The translations under genes were made by a program, and so were the position numbers. A stretch of 64,000 bases of DNA from assembly GCF_014201315.1 (NCBI RefSeq), contig NZ_JACHDY010000002.1, positions 248,001-312,000 of the forward strand, written 5' to 3'. The notes below the pieces were generated by a model. It ran no database searches. It was not told where the DNA came from and saw only the letters and a program-made list of their open reading frames with translations. Below, in pieces: positions 1-10,439 of this stretch; the stretch's first letter is position 1, and each line of letters starts with the position of its first letter. This stretch comes from Edaphobacter lichenicola. GTDB taxonomy: Bacteria; Acidobacteriota; Terriglobia; Terriglobales; Acidobacteriaceae.

Positions 1-752
1 GCCAAGGGTAGATCATCCCGCTTCGCGTCTATTCCTGCCAACTTATCGCCCTATTCAGACTCGCTTTCGCTGCGGCTCGCTCACGCTTAACCTTGCTGAC
101 AAGAATAACTAGCCGGCTCATTATGCAATAGGCACGCGGTCAGACATTCCCTTACGGGCATAGTCCTCCCACTGCTTGTAGGCACACGGTTTCAGGTACT
201 TTTCACTCCCCTCAATGGGGTGCTTTTCGCCTTTCCCTCACGGTACTGGTTCACTATCGGTCAGAAACGAGTATTTAGCCTTACGGGATGGTCCCCGTGG
301 ATTCAAGCAGGGTTTCTCGTGCCCCGCCTTACTCAGGTACCTGCTTCGAGTCTGGATCGCTTTCGTCTACGGGTCTGTCACCCTCTTTGGATCTCCTTTC
401 CAGAAGATTCGACTAGCAACCAGATTGGTAACTCTACTTTTGCAGGCCCTACAACCCCCGAACTACCTAAATAGTACGGGTTTGGGCTGTTCCGATTTCG
501 CTCGCCACTACTATCGGAATCGAGGTTTCTTTCTCCTCCTGGAGGTACTGAGATGGTTCACTTCCCTCCGTTCGCCTGTTCCAACCTATGAATTCAGTTG
601 GACATACCCAGGTTTTACCTGGGTGGGTTTCCCCATTCGGAAATCTCCGGATCAACGCGTGTGTGCCGCTCCCCGAAGCTTATCGCAGCTTGCCGCGTCC
701 TTCATCGCCTGTTTCTGCCAAGGCATCCACCGTGCGCCCTTAGTAGCTTGAC
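1..752 (-). rRNA. 23S rRNA, 5' part (truncated by window edge)
   Basis: Read on the minus strand, the RNA begins near 752 with the characteristic bacterial 23S start (GGTCAAGCTACTAAGGGC) followed by the conserved GCACGGTGGATGCC segment. It continues through domain I to the window edge, so the 3' three quarters and any 5S gene lie outside. The exact 5' end is an estimate from conservation. Open frames in this stretch are not genes. Confidence 0.95.
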
Positions 753-981
753 CATAGAATTTACTCGCACGCAGCAGAGTGACAACCTCTGCAACATAGA
801 GCTATCTACGTTTGATATAGTCCACGCCTGTGTCGTACAACCGTCATCTCAACTTGCGAGAATCAGGTCGGTAACACGAAAATTATTCTAAAGACACTCA
901 ATACTGACGACAGCGTCGCAATCAGAAACAACCTGAGAGCTAGCTGCTCAGCCTTGTAGTTATATTTACCCAATCTATTCA

Positions 982-992
982 GTTGTCAAAAA
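982..992 (-). promoter_or_regulatory. boxA-like antitermination site in the 16S-23S spacer
   Basis: On the minus strand the spacer downstream of tRNA-Ala reads TTTTTGACAAC, close to the boxA element that loads the Nus antitermination complex ahead of 23S rRNA. A second boxA-like site lies ahead of 16S. The rest of the 753-1141 spacer holds no recognised gene. Confidence 0.5.
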
Positions 993-1141
993 TCATCGAG
1001 CGATTCGCATTGCTGCGTCATCACTTCGCGCCCTCGGGCGGCTTGAGCATTCCTGCTCAAGGTTCAACCTCCGCAGCGCAGAGACTCAACCTCAAGCAGA
1101 CATCGCTTGCATCACATATCGAACATGCCAATCGAGAAGTA

Positions 1142-1217
1142 TGGTGGAGCTGAACGGGATCGAACCGTTGACCCCCTGCTTGCAAAGCAGGTGCTCTCCC
1201 AACTGAGCTACAGCCCC
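1142..1217 (-). tRNA. tRNA-Ala (anticodon TGC)
   Basis: A 76-nt cloverleaf with encoded CCA is read on the minus strand: acceptor GGGGCTG, D-arm AGCTCAGTTGGGAGAGC, anticodon loop CTTTGCAAG, and T-arm GGTTCGATCC. Its place between tRNA-Ile and 23S is the classic rRNA-spacer arrangement. Confidence 0.97.
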
Positions 1218-1270
1218 TTGTGATTTACACAAGTACGATGATCAGATTTACCTGACCGTCGGGATAAAGG

Positions 1271-1347
<77 letters not shown>

Positions 1348-1665
1348 GACTCTACAGCACCAGCCTCCAGCTTATCAGCAAGGAGCCTGATGCGCAGGCT
1401 GCTCTGTTGTTGATTCCGAAGAATCAAGAATCGAGCTCTCTCGAAAGGTTTCGAGGACACAGTTGAACGTGCATAGCAGCTACGCCGCTATTGACCATCG
1501 GTGTTGACAGATAGCGAAAAAAAGAAGGTCTAGTTCAGGCTCATCTAAACTCGCCGAAGCTAATTTAGATGGTTCTCGACAACGTCACTTGGAGCTCAAC
1601 TTGGTCGCAAAACCAAGCTGCCTGCATTCGCAGGGCGCTGAAGTGTGTCGAGGCGTTCTCTTTTA

Positions 1666-3167
<1,502 letters not shown>

Positions 3168-3307
3168 CTTGGTTTGCTTGCCGCACATCGACAGGGGTCG
3201 GTGCGGATCAAGCGCCCCCGGTGCTCGAAAACACCCGGAGGTTTATAACTAGTGAGAATGACTAAACCAAATTTCGTATCATCTCACGACTGGCACGTTC
3301 AACTATG

Positions 3308-3319
3308 TTGTCAAAGATC
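3308..3319 (-). promoter_or_regulatory. boxA-like antitermination site in the 16S leader
   Basis: The minus strand reads GATCTTTGACAA about 140 nt upstream of mature 16S and downstream of both promoters. This resembles the rRNA boxA consensus (TGCTCTTTAACAA). Its position is right for Nus-factor loading. Confidence 0.55.
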
Positions 3320-3516
3320 CGAACTGCATCCACCTAAGCGGGCAGCTTTGGATCAAGGACTGAATCGGCATAAGCCATATTCGTGTCCTCGAACTTGATG
3401 CGCTGTTGTCGTCTGTATTTGCTACTTACTCTATCTCTCTCGTTACTTTTTATCGGCCTTGCTTCAGCCTTTCGAGGAGCGCTTCAGTAGCGTGTGACGT
3501 TTTAGCGAACTTTCTG

Positions 3517-3545
3517 AGATTATCAATCTTCAGCTCGTCTGTCAA
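3517..3545 (-). promoter_or_regulatory. rRNA promoter P1 (-35 TTGACA, -10 TAATCT)
   Basis: On the minus strand a perfect -35 (TTGACA, 3545-3540) is followed by a 17-bp spacer and the -10 TAATCT (3522-3517), about 350 bp upstream of mature 16S. This is a strong sigma-70-type match oriented to transcribe the rRNA operon. A related -10 region recurs about 400 bp further upstream. Confidence 0.7.
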
Positions 3546-3922
3546 CTCCTATTTTCGTTTTCTTTAGAATTTGTTTCCCTCCTAAAGGCTTCGAAAACAG
3601 GCCTGACAGTCATTCGCTCAGCACAAAATATCAAAACATCGTGACGCTCGAAGACGAGCGCGGAGCACTTAGCTCCTGGTGCATCTCAGATCAACTGCAG
3701 TGGCTTGGGTTTGGATTGCCGGTAGGCCCTCAGGCTCTAAACCGATATCAAACGCTTGGACTGCGCTCCGTCATCCCTTGTTACTTTGCTCTCGTGTTGC
3801 CAGAGCCAAGGTGCGAAGCAGTGTTGCTTTACTTCTCACCTAGAGTATCGTGCTTTCTGTTTCCGTGCAAGCTTGATGCTTTCCACTTCGTCTCTTGCCA
3901 TATCTCTCTTTGCGACTTCCTG

Positions 3923-3951
3923 AGATTATCAGCGACGGAGGCTCCGCGCAA
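3923..3951 (-). promoter_or_regulatory. Probable second, upstream rRNA promoter P2
   Basis: The minus strand carries TTGCGC, a 17-bp spacer, and TAATCT. The -10 region and start zone (TGATAATCTCAG followed by AAGT-like bases) repeat those of P1. The shared TGATAATCTCAG block suggests duplication or a common discriminator. The -35 is weaker than that of P1. No gene is recognised in the whole 3168-4113 stretch, which otherwise holds only leader sequence. Confidence 0.45.
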
Positions 3952-4113
3952 GCTCAACGCTGTGAATAATTAGGAGTTCCTGTAGAAAAGTCGGTTTTGT
4001 CCAGTAAAGACGCGGGTAAGAAATCTTCGATTCTTTGAACGTGTTGACTGGAATTGCTCCTCGATCTTCGTTTTGAACCGTGAGACTGGTGTACGGTCTA
4101 GAATCGTTCCACT

Positions 4114-4665
4114 ATGGAAGCCAATGAAGTCTCAGAGTTTGCCAATCAGATGAAGGAATCAGGAGAGTCCGGTGGGGAGTCGCTGAAGAGCATCTCGCTC
4201 GGGATCTCGGTTCTGGCGGTGCTGGTCGCCATGGTCACCGTTCTTGGGCATCGCACTCACACCGAGGCGGTGCTGATGCAGTCTCGCGCGGGCGATCAGT
4301 GGAACGAGTACCAGGCGAAGAAGATTCGCATGGATAATCTCTCGGTCACCTTGGATCTGCTGGCGATGGAGCCTACCCTCAACGCTGCTGCCACCGAGTC
4401 GAAGCGGAAGGAGTATGAGGCTCATATCGAGAAGTGGAAGGAAGATCTCTCCGAGGAGCAGAACAAGGCGCGTGAGTTTGAGGCTGAGGTAACTCACGCC
4501 GAGGCCAAGGCCTATCGTTACGATCTTGGCGAGGCGCTTCTGCAGATTGCCGTGGTTCTCTGCTCGGTTACGCTCTTCACCCGGAGACGTGCCTACTTTC
4601 TTCTTGGACTCTCGCTGGGGGCAGCGGGGGTTGTTATCTCCATCTCTGCTTTGCTTGTGCGCTGA
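4114..4665 (+). CDS. DUF4337 family membrane protein
   Basis: This 183-residue protein has the layout of the DUF4337 family. A short acidic N-terminus is followed by a membrane segment (about residues 28-45, SLGISVLAVLVAMVTVLG). A long charged helical, probably coiled-coil, region with many Glu and Lys follows (about 60-135). Two C-terminal hydrophobic segments (about 140-182) are separated by a basic TRRRAY turn. The family is thought to be of unknown function in the inner membrane; no catalytic motif is visible. It stands alone between the rRNA operon promoter and a long non-coding stretch, transcribed away from the rRNA genes. The ATG at 4114 is the natural start. I recognise the family by its overall pattern, not by alignment. 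Confidence 0.75.
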   Translation: MEANEVSEFANQMKESGESGGESLKSISLGISVLAVLVAMVTVLGHRTHTEAVLMQSRAGDQWNEYQAKKIRMDNLSVTLDLLAMEPTLNAAATESKRKEYEAHIEKWKEDLSEEQNKAREFEAEVTHAEAKAYRYDLGEALLQIAVVLCSVTLFTRRRAYFLLGLSLGAAGVVISISALLVR

Positions 4666-5100
4666 GGGCTCTTTTGGTTCGCTGGGAGTTGCGGATGGGT
4701 ACAGGCAGACCTCTTCGATTTCTCGGGATGTCCTACCCCCCCCCCTTATTACCCGCGTGTAAACTATTTATTATGAGCGGCTTACGCACTAGCTAGGCTT
4801 CTAAATACGACATAACAAACGAGTTGCGTACAAATTCCTTCCTTGCAAGTACTTACAGGTGCTGCCTGCCTCAGAGTGACACGCGGCGCGTCCTTTTTCT
4901 TTTTTCTGTACTAGATCCAGTTTAGTGGATTGGCGGTAACTTATACGCCACGCGTATGTTGCTGATCCTAAGGTGATTGAGTCCGGAGAGGGCTTGACAG
5001 CAGAGTTTGGCCGGAAGATCGCGAGAATCGTACCATTTGAAGGCTGAAGGGCTGCTTCTTTTCGCTCAGAATGAGCGGTAATACAGACAACAAGGATGGA
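4666..5100. other. Non-coding stretch with a C10 tract
   Basis: These 435 bases between two convergent genes contain no supported gene. The one noticeable element is an uninterrupted run of ten C residues at 4736-4745. No clear intrinsic terminator was found. Confidence 0.6.
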
Positions 5101-5832
5101 TCAGCTTGAGCTGCCGTTGAGAAGGCGGGCCAGCGTGTAGGCGACTGCGGCTGCGGCTCCTCCGATGAGAACTGTCTGGAGGGCGCTGCGCAGCCACCCC
5201 GTGCCCACCAGCCTTCCCTTCAGTGCTCCGAAGATTGCGAGGGCAACGAGCGTGATGACGACGGAGAGTTTGAGGGCGGTGAGGTTGTCCGGGACGAGCA
5301 TGTAGGGGAGCAGTGGGATGAGTCCGCCGGCGATGTAGGAGATGGCGATGGTGAGGGCGGAGCGGTGCGCGCGGTTTGCGGCGGGCTCCTCGAGGCCGAG
5401 TTCGAAGCGCATCATGAAGTCGACCCAGGCGGTGGGGTTTTGTTTGAGCGCGTTGAGGACTGGGGTTGCGCTGGCGCGATCGACGTCGTAGTGCTCGAAG
5501 ATCTCATAGATCTCTTCTTCTTCGTCGCGGGTGCGTTCGACGATCTCGCGTTCTTCACGGCGGCGTTCGGAGACGTAGTGTTCGGCGTCTCCGCGAGCGG
5601 CGAGATAGCCGCCGAGGCCCATGGCGATGGAGCCGGCGGCGATTTCGGCGAGGCCGGCGAGGACTACGATGCGGGAGGAGGCGACGGCGCCGGAGAGACC
5701 TGCGGCGAGGGCGAAGGGAACGGTGAGACCGTCGGAGAGGCCAATGACGATATCGCGAACGACCTCGGAGGATTCGAAGTGACCTTCGACGTGGGGGCCG
5801 TGGGTGTGGGGTGCGTGGGCTACCTCATGCAT
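5101..5832 (-). CDS. VIT family (CCC1/VIT1-like) iron/manganese transporter
   Basis: This 243-residue inner-membrane protein matches the VIT1/CCC1 family, which exports Fe2+ or Mn2+ from the cytosol. The family signature DIVIGLSDGLTVPFALAAGL is at residues 27-46. A second helix with GSIAMGLGGYLAARGDAEHY follows. The Glu/Arg-rich cytosolic metal-binding segment is at about 84-115, and three C-terminal membrane helices complete it. The N-terminus is His-rich (H6, H9, H11, H14), which could add a metal site. I chose ATG 5832 because a longer GTG-started reading adds 14 residues without family character. It is followed by non-coding DNA and is divergent from the next gene, with about 150 bp between them. 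It appears to be a single-gene unit. Confidence 0.88.
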   Translation of the reverse strand: MHEVAHAPHTHGPHVEGHFESSEVVRDIVIGLSDGLTVPFALAAGLSGAVASSRIVVLAGLAEIAAGSIAMGLGGYLAARGDAEHYVSERRREEREIVERTRDEEEEIYEIFEHYDVDRASATPVLNALKQNPTAWVDFMMRFELGLEEPAANRAHRSALTIAISYIAGGLIPLLPYMLVPDNLTALKLSVVITLVALAIFGALKGRLVGTGWLRSALQTVLIGGAAAAVAYTLARLLNGSSS

Positions 5833-5986
5833 CTGGGTAGTGTAGTGCAGGCTTTGTGCAGGCGGAAGAAGCACTGGACTGGAGCGGTTCTAAGGGATGT
5901 TTTTGCGGGCTGCAGGGAGTCTTTCGAGCAGGCGAACCGTCTGTATGAGCACGGGACTGTGGACGCAAGAGCAAGGCGGATGGTGC

Positions 5987-6805
5987 ATGAGACAGCGGGG
6001 TATGGGGCGTTTTGGAACGATGGCGCTGGTGATGGCTCTGGCAGCTCTGCCGCCCGGATTGCGCGCCCAGCAGGGGGAGGACGATCGCGAGGGCGGGGCT
6101 GTCTTTGCGGGTGGGCAGATGGTTCGGGGAACAGTGACCGCCGCAGCCGCCGATCATCTGACAGTGAAGACTGAGGCTGGCGAGGTGTACCAGGTGGTCT
6201 TCTCCGCGAATACGCGAGTGAATAAAGACCGGCAGCCGGTGAAGGTTACAGATATCAAAGCGGGAGATGGCGTGGGCGCGATGGGGGTACTGGATCCTGC
6301 GACGAAGACGGTGCATGCGGTGTTTGTCGGCGTAATGGACGCCGAGCAGGTGAAGAAGGCGCGGGAGGGGATGGGCAAGGTCTACATCACCGGGAAGGTG
6401 ACGGCGATTGATATGGACGCGCTGAAGCTGACGGTGTTGCGTCCGGATGGTGTGACCCAGGTGATTGGGGTGGATGAGCAGACCTCGTTCAAGCGCGGTG
6501 GGCGTGGGATGTCGATGCTTGCGAGTGGTGCGGGGGTGACCGAGATGGGGCCGGCGGGTGGAAGAGGGAGCGGTGCCGGCAATGCAGCTGGCGATGGATC
6601 GGGTGGAGAGAGTATTACGCTTGCGGACGTGAAGGTTGGAGATGCAGTCGCCGGACGTGGGGCGCTGAAGAATGGATTGTTTGTGCCTACGGAGCTGGGG
6701 GTCTCGGATGCAGCCGCGCGGAGACGACGGCGCGAACTGAGTGGAAACGGAGCTGTTGCGGCTCCCGCTGCGGCTCCGGCAAAACCTGCTGCGGTTCCTC
6801 AGTGA
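5987..6805 (+). CDS. Exported DUF5666-like protein
   Basis: The protein is 272 residues from ATG 5987, which has an AAGGCGGA ribosome site. The signal peptide (about 1-26, ending GLRAQQ) is followed by a region rich in short beta strands. There are repeats of the type VRGTVTAAAADHLTVKT and ITGKVTAIDMDALKLTV, each followed by a KVGDAV or KAGDGV element. This duplicated small-barrel pattern fits DUF5666-like domains, found in secreted proteins of unknown role. The middle carries Gly-rich linkers. The stop codon overlaps the next start (TGATG at 6803-6807), so it is probably translated together with the TonB-receptor-like gene. An outer-membrane-associated or periplasmic accessory role is inference. 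Confidence 0.65.
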   Translation: MRQRGMGRFGTMALVMALAALPPGLRAQQGEDDREGGAVFAGGQMVRGTVTAAAADHLTVKTEAGEVYQVVFSANTRVNKDRQPVKVTDIKAGDGVGAMGVLDPATKTVHAVFVGVMDAEQVKKAREGMGKVYITGKVTAIDMDALKLTVLRPDGVTQVIGVDEQTSFKRGGRGMSMLASGAGVTEMGPAGGRGSGAGNAAGDGSGGESITLADVKVGDAVAGRGALKNGLFVPTELGVSDAAARRRRRELSGNGAVAAPAAAPAKPAAVPQ

Positions 6806-9800
6806 TGCGGGCAATAAGGGCAATAAGGGCAATAAGTTCGAGGGTGATGGAGCGAGGCGAGGCAAAGGTGCGGGGATCGATTCGATCAGCAGCGTTGGGT
6901 TGGGCGTTGGGTCTGGTGTTGGTTGGGACCGCGTGGGGACAGGCCGTGCCGCCGGTTCAACCAGGTGCGGCACCACCGGCGCCGGATGCGGCGCCTGCTG
7001 CTGTTGAGACGCCTGCTACGGTTGAGGCGAGTGGCGGAACGATCAGTGGGACAGTGAAGGCTGGAGCAGTTCCCTTGCCCGGGGTTGCCGTGACGGCGAG
7101 CAATACGCTGACCGGGAAGAAGGATGCGACGACGACCGATGTGAATGGCGCGTTTGCGATGACGGTTCCGCGCAACGGCCGGTACGTGGTGAGGGCTGAG
7201 TTGGCAGCGTTCGCAGCGGAGACGAAGGAGGTTTTGATCAACGCCGCTGGACAGAATGGCGGCAAGCCTGCGCAGGTGGCGGAGTTTGGATTGCAGCTGG
7301 CTTCCCGGGTGCAGCAGCAGGAGGAGCGCCAGGCCGCTGCGACGAGCGCTGGAGTTGCGCGGGGGTTGCAGGCGTTGAGCGTGACTGGGGATGCGTCGGG
7401 TTTGGCTGATGCGACGGTAGGCGGAGGAGGGAGTGCCGGGGCGCAGCTTCCGTCGCTCGCAGGGATTGGGGGAGGCGATGCGGCGGCAAGCGATTCGGTG
7501 ACGGTGAATGGCGCGGTGGGACAGACGAATGGGCTTGCGGGATATAGCGAAGACGATATTCGGGAGCGGGTGCAGGACGCGATTGCGCAGGCGCAGCGGC
7601 AGGGTGGGGCGGTGGGCGATATTGCGAATTCGGTGGCAGGGATGATAGGCGGAATGATGGGAGGGGGAGGATTTGGCGGGCCGGGCGGCGGTGGATTCGG
7701 AGGGCGCGGTGGTGGCGGCGGACGTGGTGGTGGTGGCGGTGGCGGCGGGTTTCGTGGGTTCAATCCTACGCAGCCGCATGGAGCGGTGTTCTACCAGGGT
7801 GGCAACGGTGCGCTGGATGCGACAAACTTTTCGTTGACGGGAGCGCCGGTGGTGAAGCCGGCTTATAGCTCGAACCGGTTTGGCGTGAGCTTTACCGGGT
7901 CGCCGTTTATTCCGGGAGTGGTGAAGGCGAGTACGAAGCAGTTCGTCTTCTTCAACGTGACGGGGCAGCGGAATATTACGCCCTCGAACCTGTACGGCAC
8001 GGTGCCGACCGACGGTACCAATGGAACGGACAACGAGCGGGCCGGAGATTTTTCGCGCCTGGCGCAGACGCTGTATGATCCGGCGACGGGACAACAGTTC
8101 AGCTGCGGCGGCGTGTTGAATGTGATTTGTCCGAGTCAGATCTCTACGCAGGCTAAGGCGCTGCTGAACTTTTATCCTGCGCCGAATATTGCAACGACGG
8201 GACGACAGGGTTACAACTACCAGACGATTACGACGGCGGGAAACAACGCTACGACGGCGGCGCTGCGATACGTGCGGAACTTTGGGCAGAACAACACGTT
8301 TGGCGGGGGACGCAGGCAGCAACAGGGCAACGGGCCTGCGACGTTACGGCAGAATATCAACTTCAATGGAAGCTACTCGCACACGGCTGCGGATAATCCG
8401 AATATCTTTCTGCCACTGGGGGGCGCGACCGAGACGAATGGATATGGCGTGACTGCGGGCTACACGATCGGATATGGGAAGCTGACCAACAACGCTTCGA
8501 TCAACTGGAACCGGTCGCACAGCACGGCGCGGAACTACTTTACGAATGGGAGCGATCCGCTGGATGGGACGGGGATCAGTATTCCGAAGCCGGTGATTGG
8601 GGGCGATGCGGGGATCTATAACGGCCTGCCGAGTGTGAGCCTCCCAAACTTTACCGGGTTGACGCAGGCGCTGCCGAGCGATGCGGTGAATCAGACGATC
8701 TCGTTCTCGGACTTTGTGAGTTACAGATACAAGAAACACAATATGCGCTATGGGTTTGATATACGTCGAATGCATGCGGACACGGTGGGTGGGACGAATG
8801 TGGTGGGGTCGTTCACGTTTACCGGGTATGCGACGCAGAATCCGGCGAGTGCGTGTACGCCTTCGTCGACGGTGGCTTGCCCCGTGGTTCCGCCGAGTGG
8901 ATATGGACTGGCCGATCTTTTGCTGGGGCTGCCGCAGCAGTCGGCAATACAGGCGGCGACGCAGAAGACTTATTTACGCGCGAATGTCTTTGACTGGTAT
9001 GCGCAGGACGATTGGCGGGCGCTGTCGAATCTGACTATGAACTACGGGATTCGATATGAGTATTTTTCGCCATACGTGGAGAAGGATAATCGGCTGGTGA
9101 ATCTGAATCACAATGCGGATTTTTCGGTGGTGACGCCGGTGTGTCCGGTGGCGATTGCGGGGTCTTGTACGGCGGGGACGGTGCGGTCGCTGGTGAATCC
9201 GGACAGGAATATGTACTCGCCGCGGGTGGGGTTTGCGTATCGGCCGAAGCTGAAGATCTTCAAAGATACGGTGGTGCGCGGAGGGTATGGAATCAACTTC
9301 AACACGGGGCAGTATGCGACGCTGGCTAGAAATCTGTCGGCGCAGGTGCCGTTTGCGTTGACGCAGACCAACGTGGTAGGGCAGACGGGATGCACGCCGG
9401 GGACGTTGACGCTGGCGAATGGGTTTGGCTGCTCGACGACGCCGGTGCAGAATAACTACGCTGCGAATCTGGACTATCGACTGGGGCATGTGCAGGTGTG
9501 GAACGTGGATATTCAGCGGACGCTGCCGCTGGGGATCGTGGCGAATATTGGGTACAACGGAGCGAAGGGCGGGGGGCTGGATATTGTGCGGGCGCCGAAT
9601 CGGACGGCGACGGGGGTGCTGAATCCGGGGGCGCAGCCTTTCAACTATGAGGATTCGCTGGGGTTTTCGCGGTTTCAGCAACTGAGCGTGAATGTGAGGA
9701 AGCGGCTGCAGAAGGGGGTTTCGCTGCAGGCGACGTATCACTATGGGCACTCGATCGATAATGCTTCGTCGATTGGCGGGACGACGGTGGTGCCGGCGCA

Positions 9801-10386
9801 GAACGATCTGGATCTGAATGCGGAGGAGGGGAACAGCTCTTTCGATGTGCGACACCAGGTGACTGGAAACTGGGTGCTGGAGCTGCCGTTTGGGCCGAAT
9901 CGGGCGTTCTTTACGAAGGGTGGATTCTGGTCGAGGGCGCTGGATGGGTTCTCGCTTTCGGGGGATTTTACCTTTGCTTCGGGGACTTACTTTACGCCGC
10001 ACTATATTTCGACGGTGTCGGAGACAGCTACGGGGACCAACAACACGCTGCGGCCGGACAGGGTGTTTTCGCAGCCAATCGCGGGGGAACAGAATATTTT
10101 GAACTGGTTCAATGCGGCGGCGTTTGCGGCTCCGGCGAACGGGTATGGGACTGCGTCGCGCGGGTCGATTGAAGGGCCGGGGATTGCAGTTACGGATGCT
10201 TCGCTGTCGCGGACAGTGGCGCTTGGGGAGACGCGGTCATTTGAGATGAGGGTGACGGCGACGAATGTCTTCAACACGGTGCAGTACTCGGGGATTGATA
10301 CGACGTTGAACTCGCAGACGTTTGGTCAGGTGACCTCGGCGGCGACGATGCGGCGGTTGACGGTGCTGGCGCGGTTTCGGTTTTGA
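6805..10386 (+). CDS. TonB-dependent receptor-like outer membrane protein with carboxypeptidase-regulatory domain
   Basis: This is an outer-membrane barrel of about 1180-1193 residues of the large acidobacterial type. A signal peptide (ending near TAWGQA) is followed by a carboxypeptidase-regulatory-like beta-sandwich (about 77-145, GGTISGTVKAG...VNGAFAMTV). A low-complexity Gly-rich stretch encoded at about 7650-7750 comes next. The remainder is a long series of amphipathic strands with Tyr/Phe-rich turns, ending in the barrel-type terminal ARFRF. A clear TonB box was not identified. ATG 6805 overlaps the upstream stop; ATG 6847 is an alternative and would leave the 9-bp triple repeat outside the protein. 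Such proteins are usually assigned to uptake of carbohydrates or other large substrates, but the substrate here is unknown. Confidence 0.85.
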   Translation: MRAIRAIRAISSRVMERGEAKVRGSIRSAALGWALGLVLVGTAWGQAVPPVQPGAAPPAPDAAPAAVETPATVEASGGTISGTVKAGAVPLPGVAVTASNTLTGKKDATTTDVNGAFAMTVPRNGRYVVRAELAAFAAETKEVLINAAGQNGGKPAQVAEFGLQLASRVQQQEERQAAATSAGVARGLQALSVTGDASGLADATVGGGGSAGAQLPSLAGIGGGDAAASDSVTVNGAVGQTNGLAGYSEDDIRERVQDAIAQAQRQGGAVGDIANSVAGMIGGMMGGGGFGGPGGGGFGGRGGGGGRGGGGGGGGFRGFNPTQPHGAVFYQGGNGALDATNFSLTGAPVVKPAYSSNRFGVSFTGSPFIPGVVKASTKQFVFFNVTGQRNITPSNLYGTVPTDGTNGTDNERAGDFSRLAQTLYDPATGQQFSCGGVLNVICPSQISTQAKALLNFYPAPNIATTGRQGYNYQTITTAGNNATTAALRYVRNFGQNNTFGGGRRQQQGNGPATLRQNINFNGSYSHTAADNPNIFLPLGGATETNGYGVTAGYTIGYGKLTNNASINWNRSHSTARNYFTNGSDPLDGTGISIPKPVIGGDAGIYNGLPSVSLPNFTGLTQALPSDAVNQTISFSDFVSYRYKKHNMRYGFDIRRMHADTVGGTNVVGSFTFTGYATQNPASACTPSSTVACPVVPPSGYGLADLLLGLPQQSAIQAATQKTYLRANVFDWYAQDDWRALSNLTMNYGIRYEYFSPYVEKDNRLVNLNHNADFSVVTPVCPVAIAGSCTAGTVRSLVNPDRNMYSPRVGFAYRPKLKIFKDTVVRGGYGINFNTGQYATLARNLSAQVPFALTQTNVVGQTGCTPGTLTLANGFGCSTTPVQNNYAANLDYRLGHVQVWNVDIQRTLPLGIVANIGYNGAKGGGLDIVRAPNRTATGVLNPGAQPFNYEDSLGFSRFQQLSVNVRKRLQKGVSLQATYHYGHSIDNASSIGGTTVVPAQNDLDLNAEEGNSSFDVRHQVTGNWVLELPFGPNRAFFTKGGFWSRALDGFSLSGDFTFASGTYFTPHYISTVSETATGTNNTLRPDRVFSQPIAGEQNILNWFNAAAFAAPANGYGTASRGSIEGPGIAVTDASLSRTVALGETRSFEMRVTATNVFNTVQYSGIDTTLNSQTFGQVTSAATMRRLTVLARFRF
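6809..6835 (+). repeat. Three perfect tandem copies of a 9-mer (GGGCAATAA)
   Basis: GGGCAATAA occurs at 6809-6817, 6818-6826 and 6827-6835. If translation starts at 6805, the repeat encodes in-frame Arg-Ala-Ile triplets at codons 2-10. If it starts at 6847, the repeat forms part of the leader. Copy number change would not alter the frame. Confidence 0.9.
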
Positions 10387-10403
10387 TTTTGAGGGACGAG
10401 GCT

Positions 10404-10439
10404 ATGAGTTTGCGACTAGCTGTGAGTTTGCGACGAGCT
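10404..10439 (+). repeat. Imperfect 18-mer tandem duplication over a start codon
   Basis: Positions 10404-10421 and 10422-10439 match at 16 of 18 bases (ATGAGTTTGCGACTAGCT and GTGAGTTTGCGACGAGCT). The duplication spans the first twelve codons of the VWFA gene and keeps the frame (Met-Ser-Leu-Arg, then Val-Ser-Leu-Arg). The second copy starts with a potential GTG start. Confidence 0.85.

Noticed and set aside
3641-3973. A 110-codon open frame upstream of the rRNA operon
   Set aside because: It overlaps the second rRNA promoter, has low-complexity Ser/Phe/Cys-rich composition and no ribosome site.
5825-8322. Long minus-strand open frames (383 and 478 codons) opposite the DUF5666-like and receptor-like genes
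   Set aside because: Arg/Pro/His-rich translations typical of antisense frames in G+C-rich genes; the plus-strand genes have signal peptides and family motifs.
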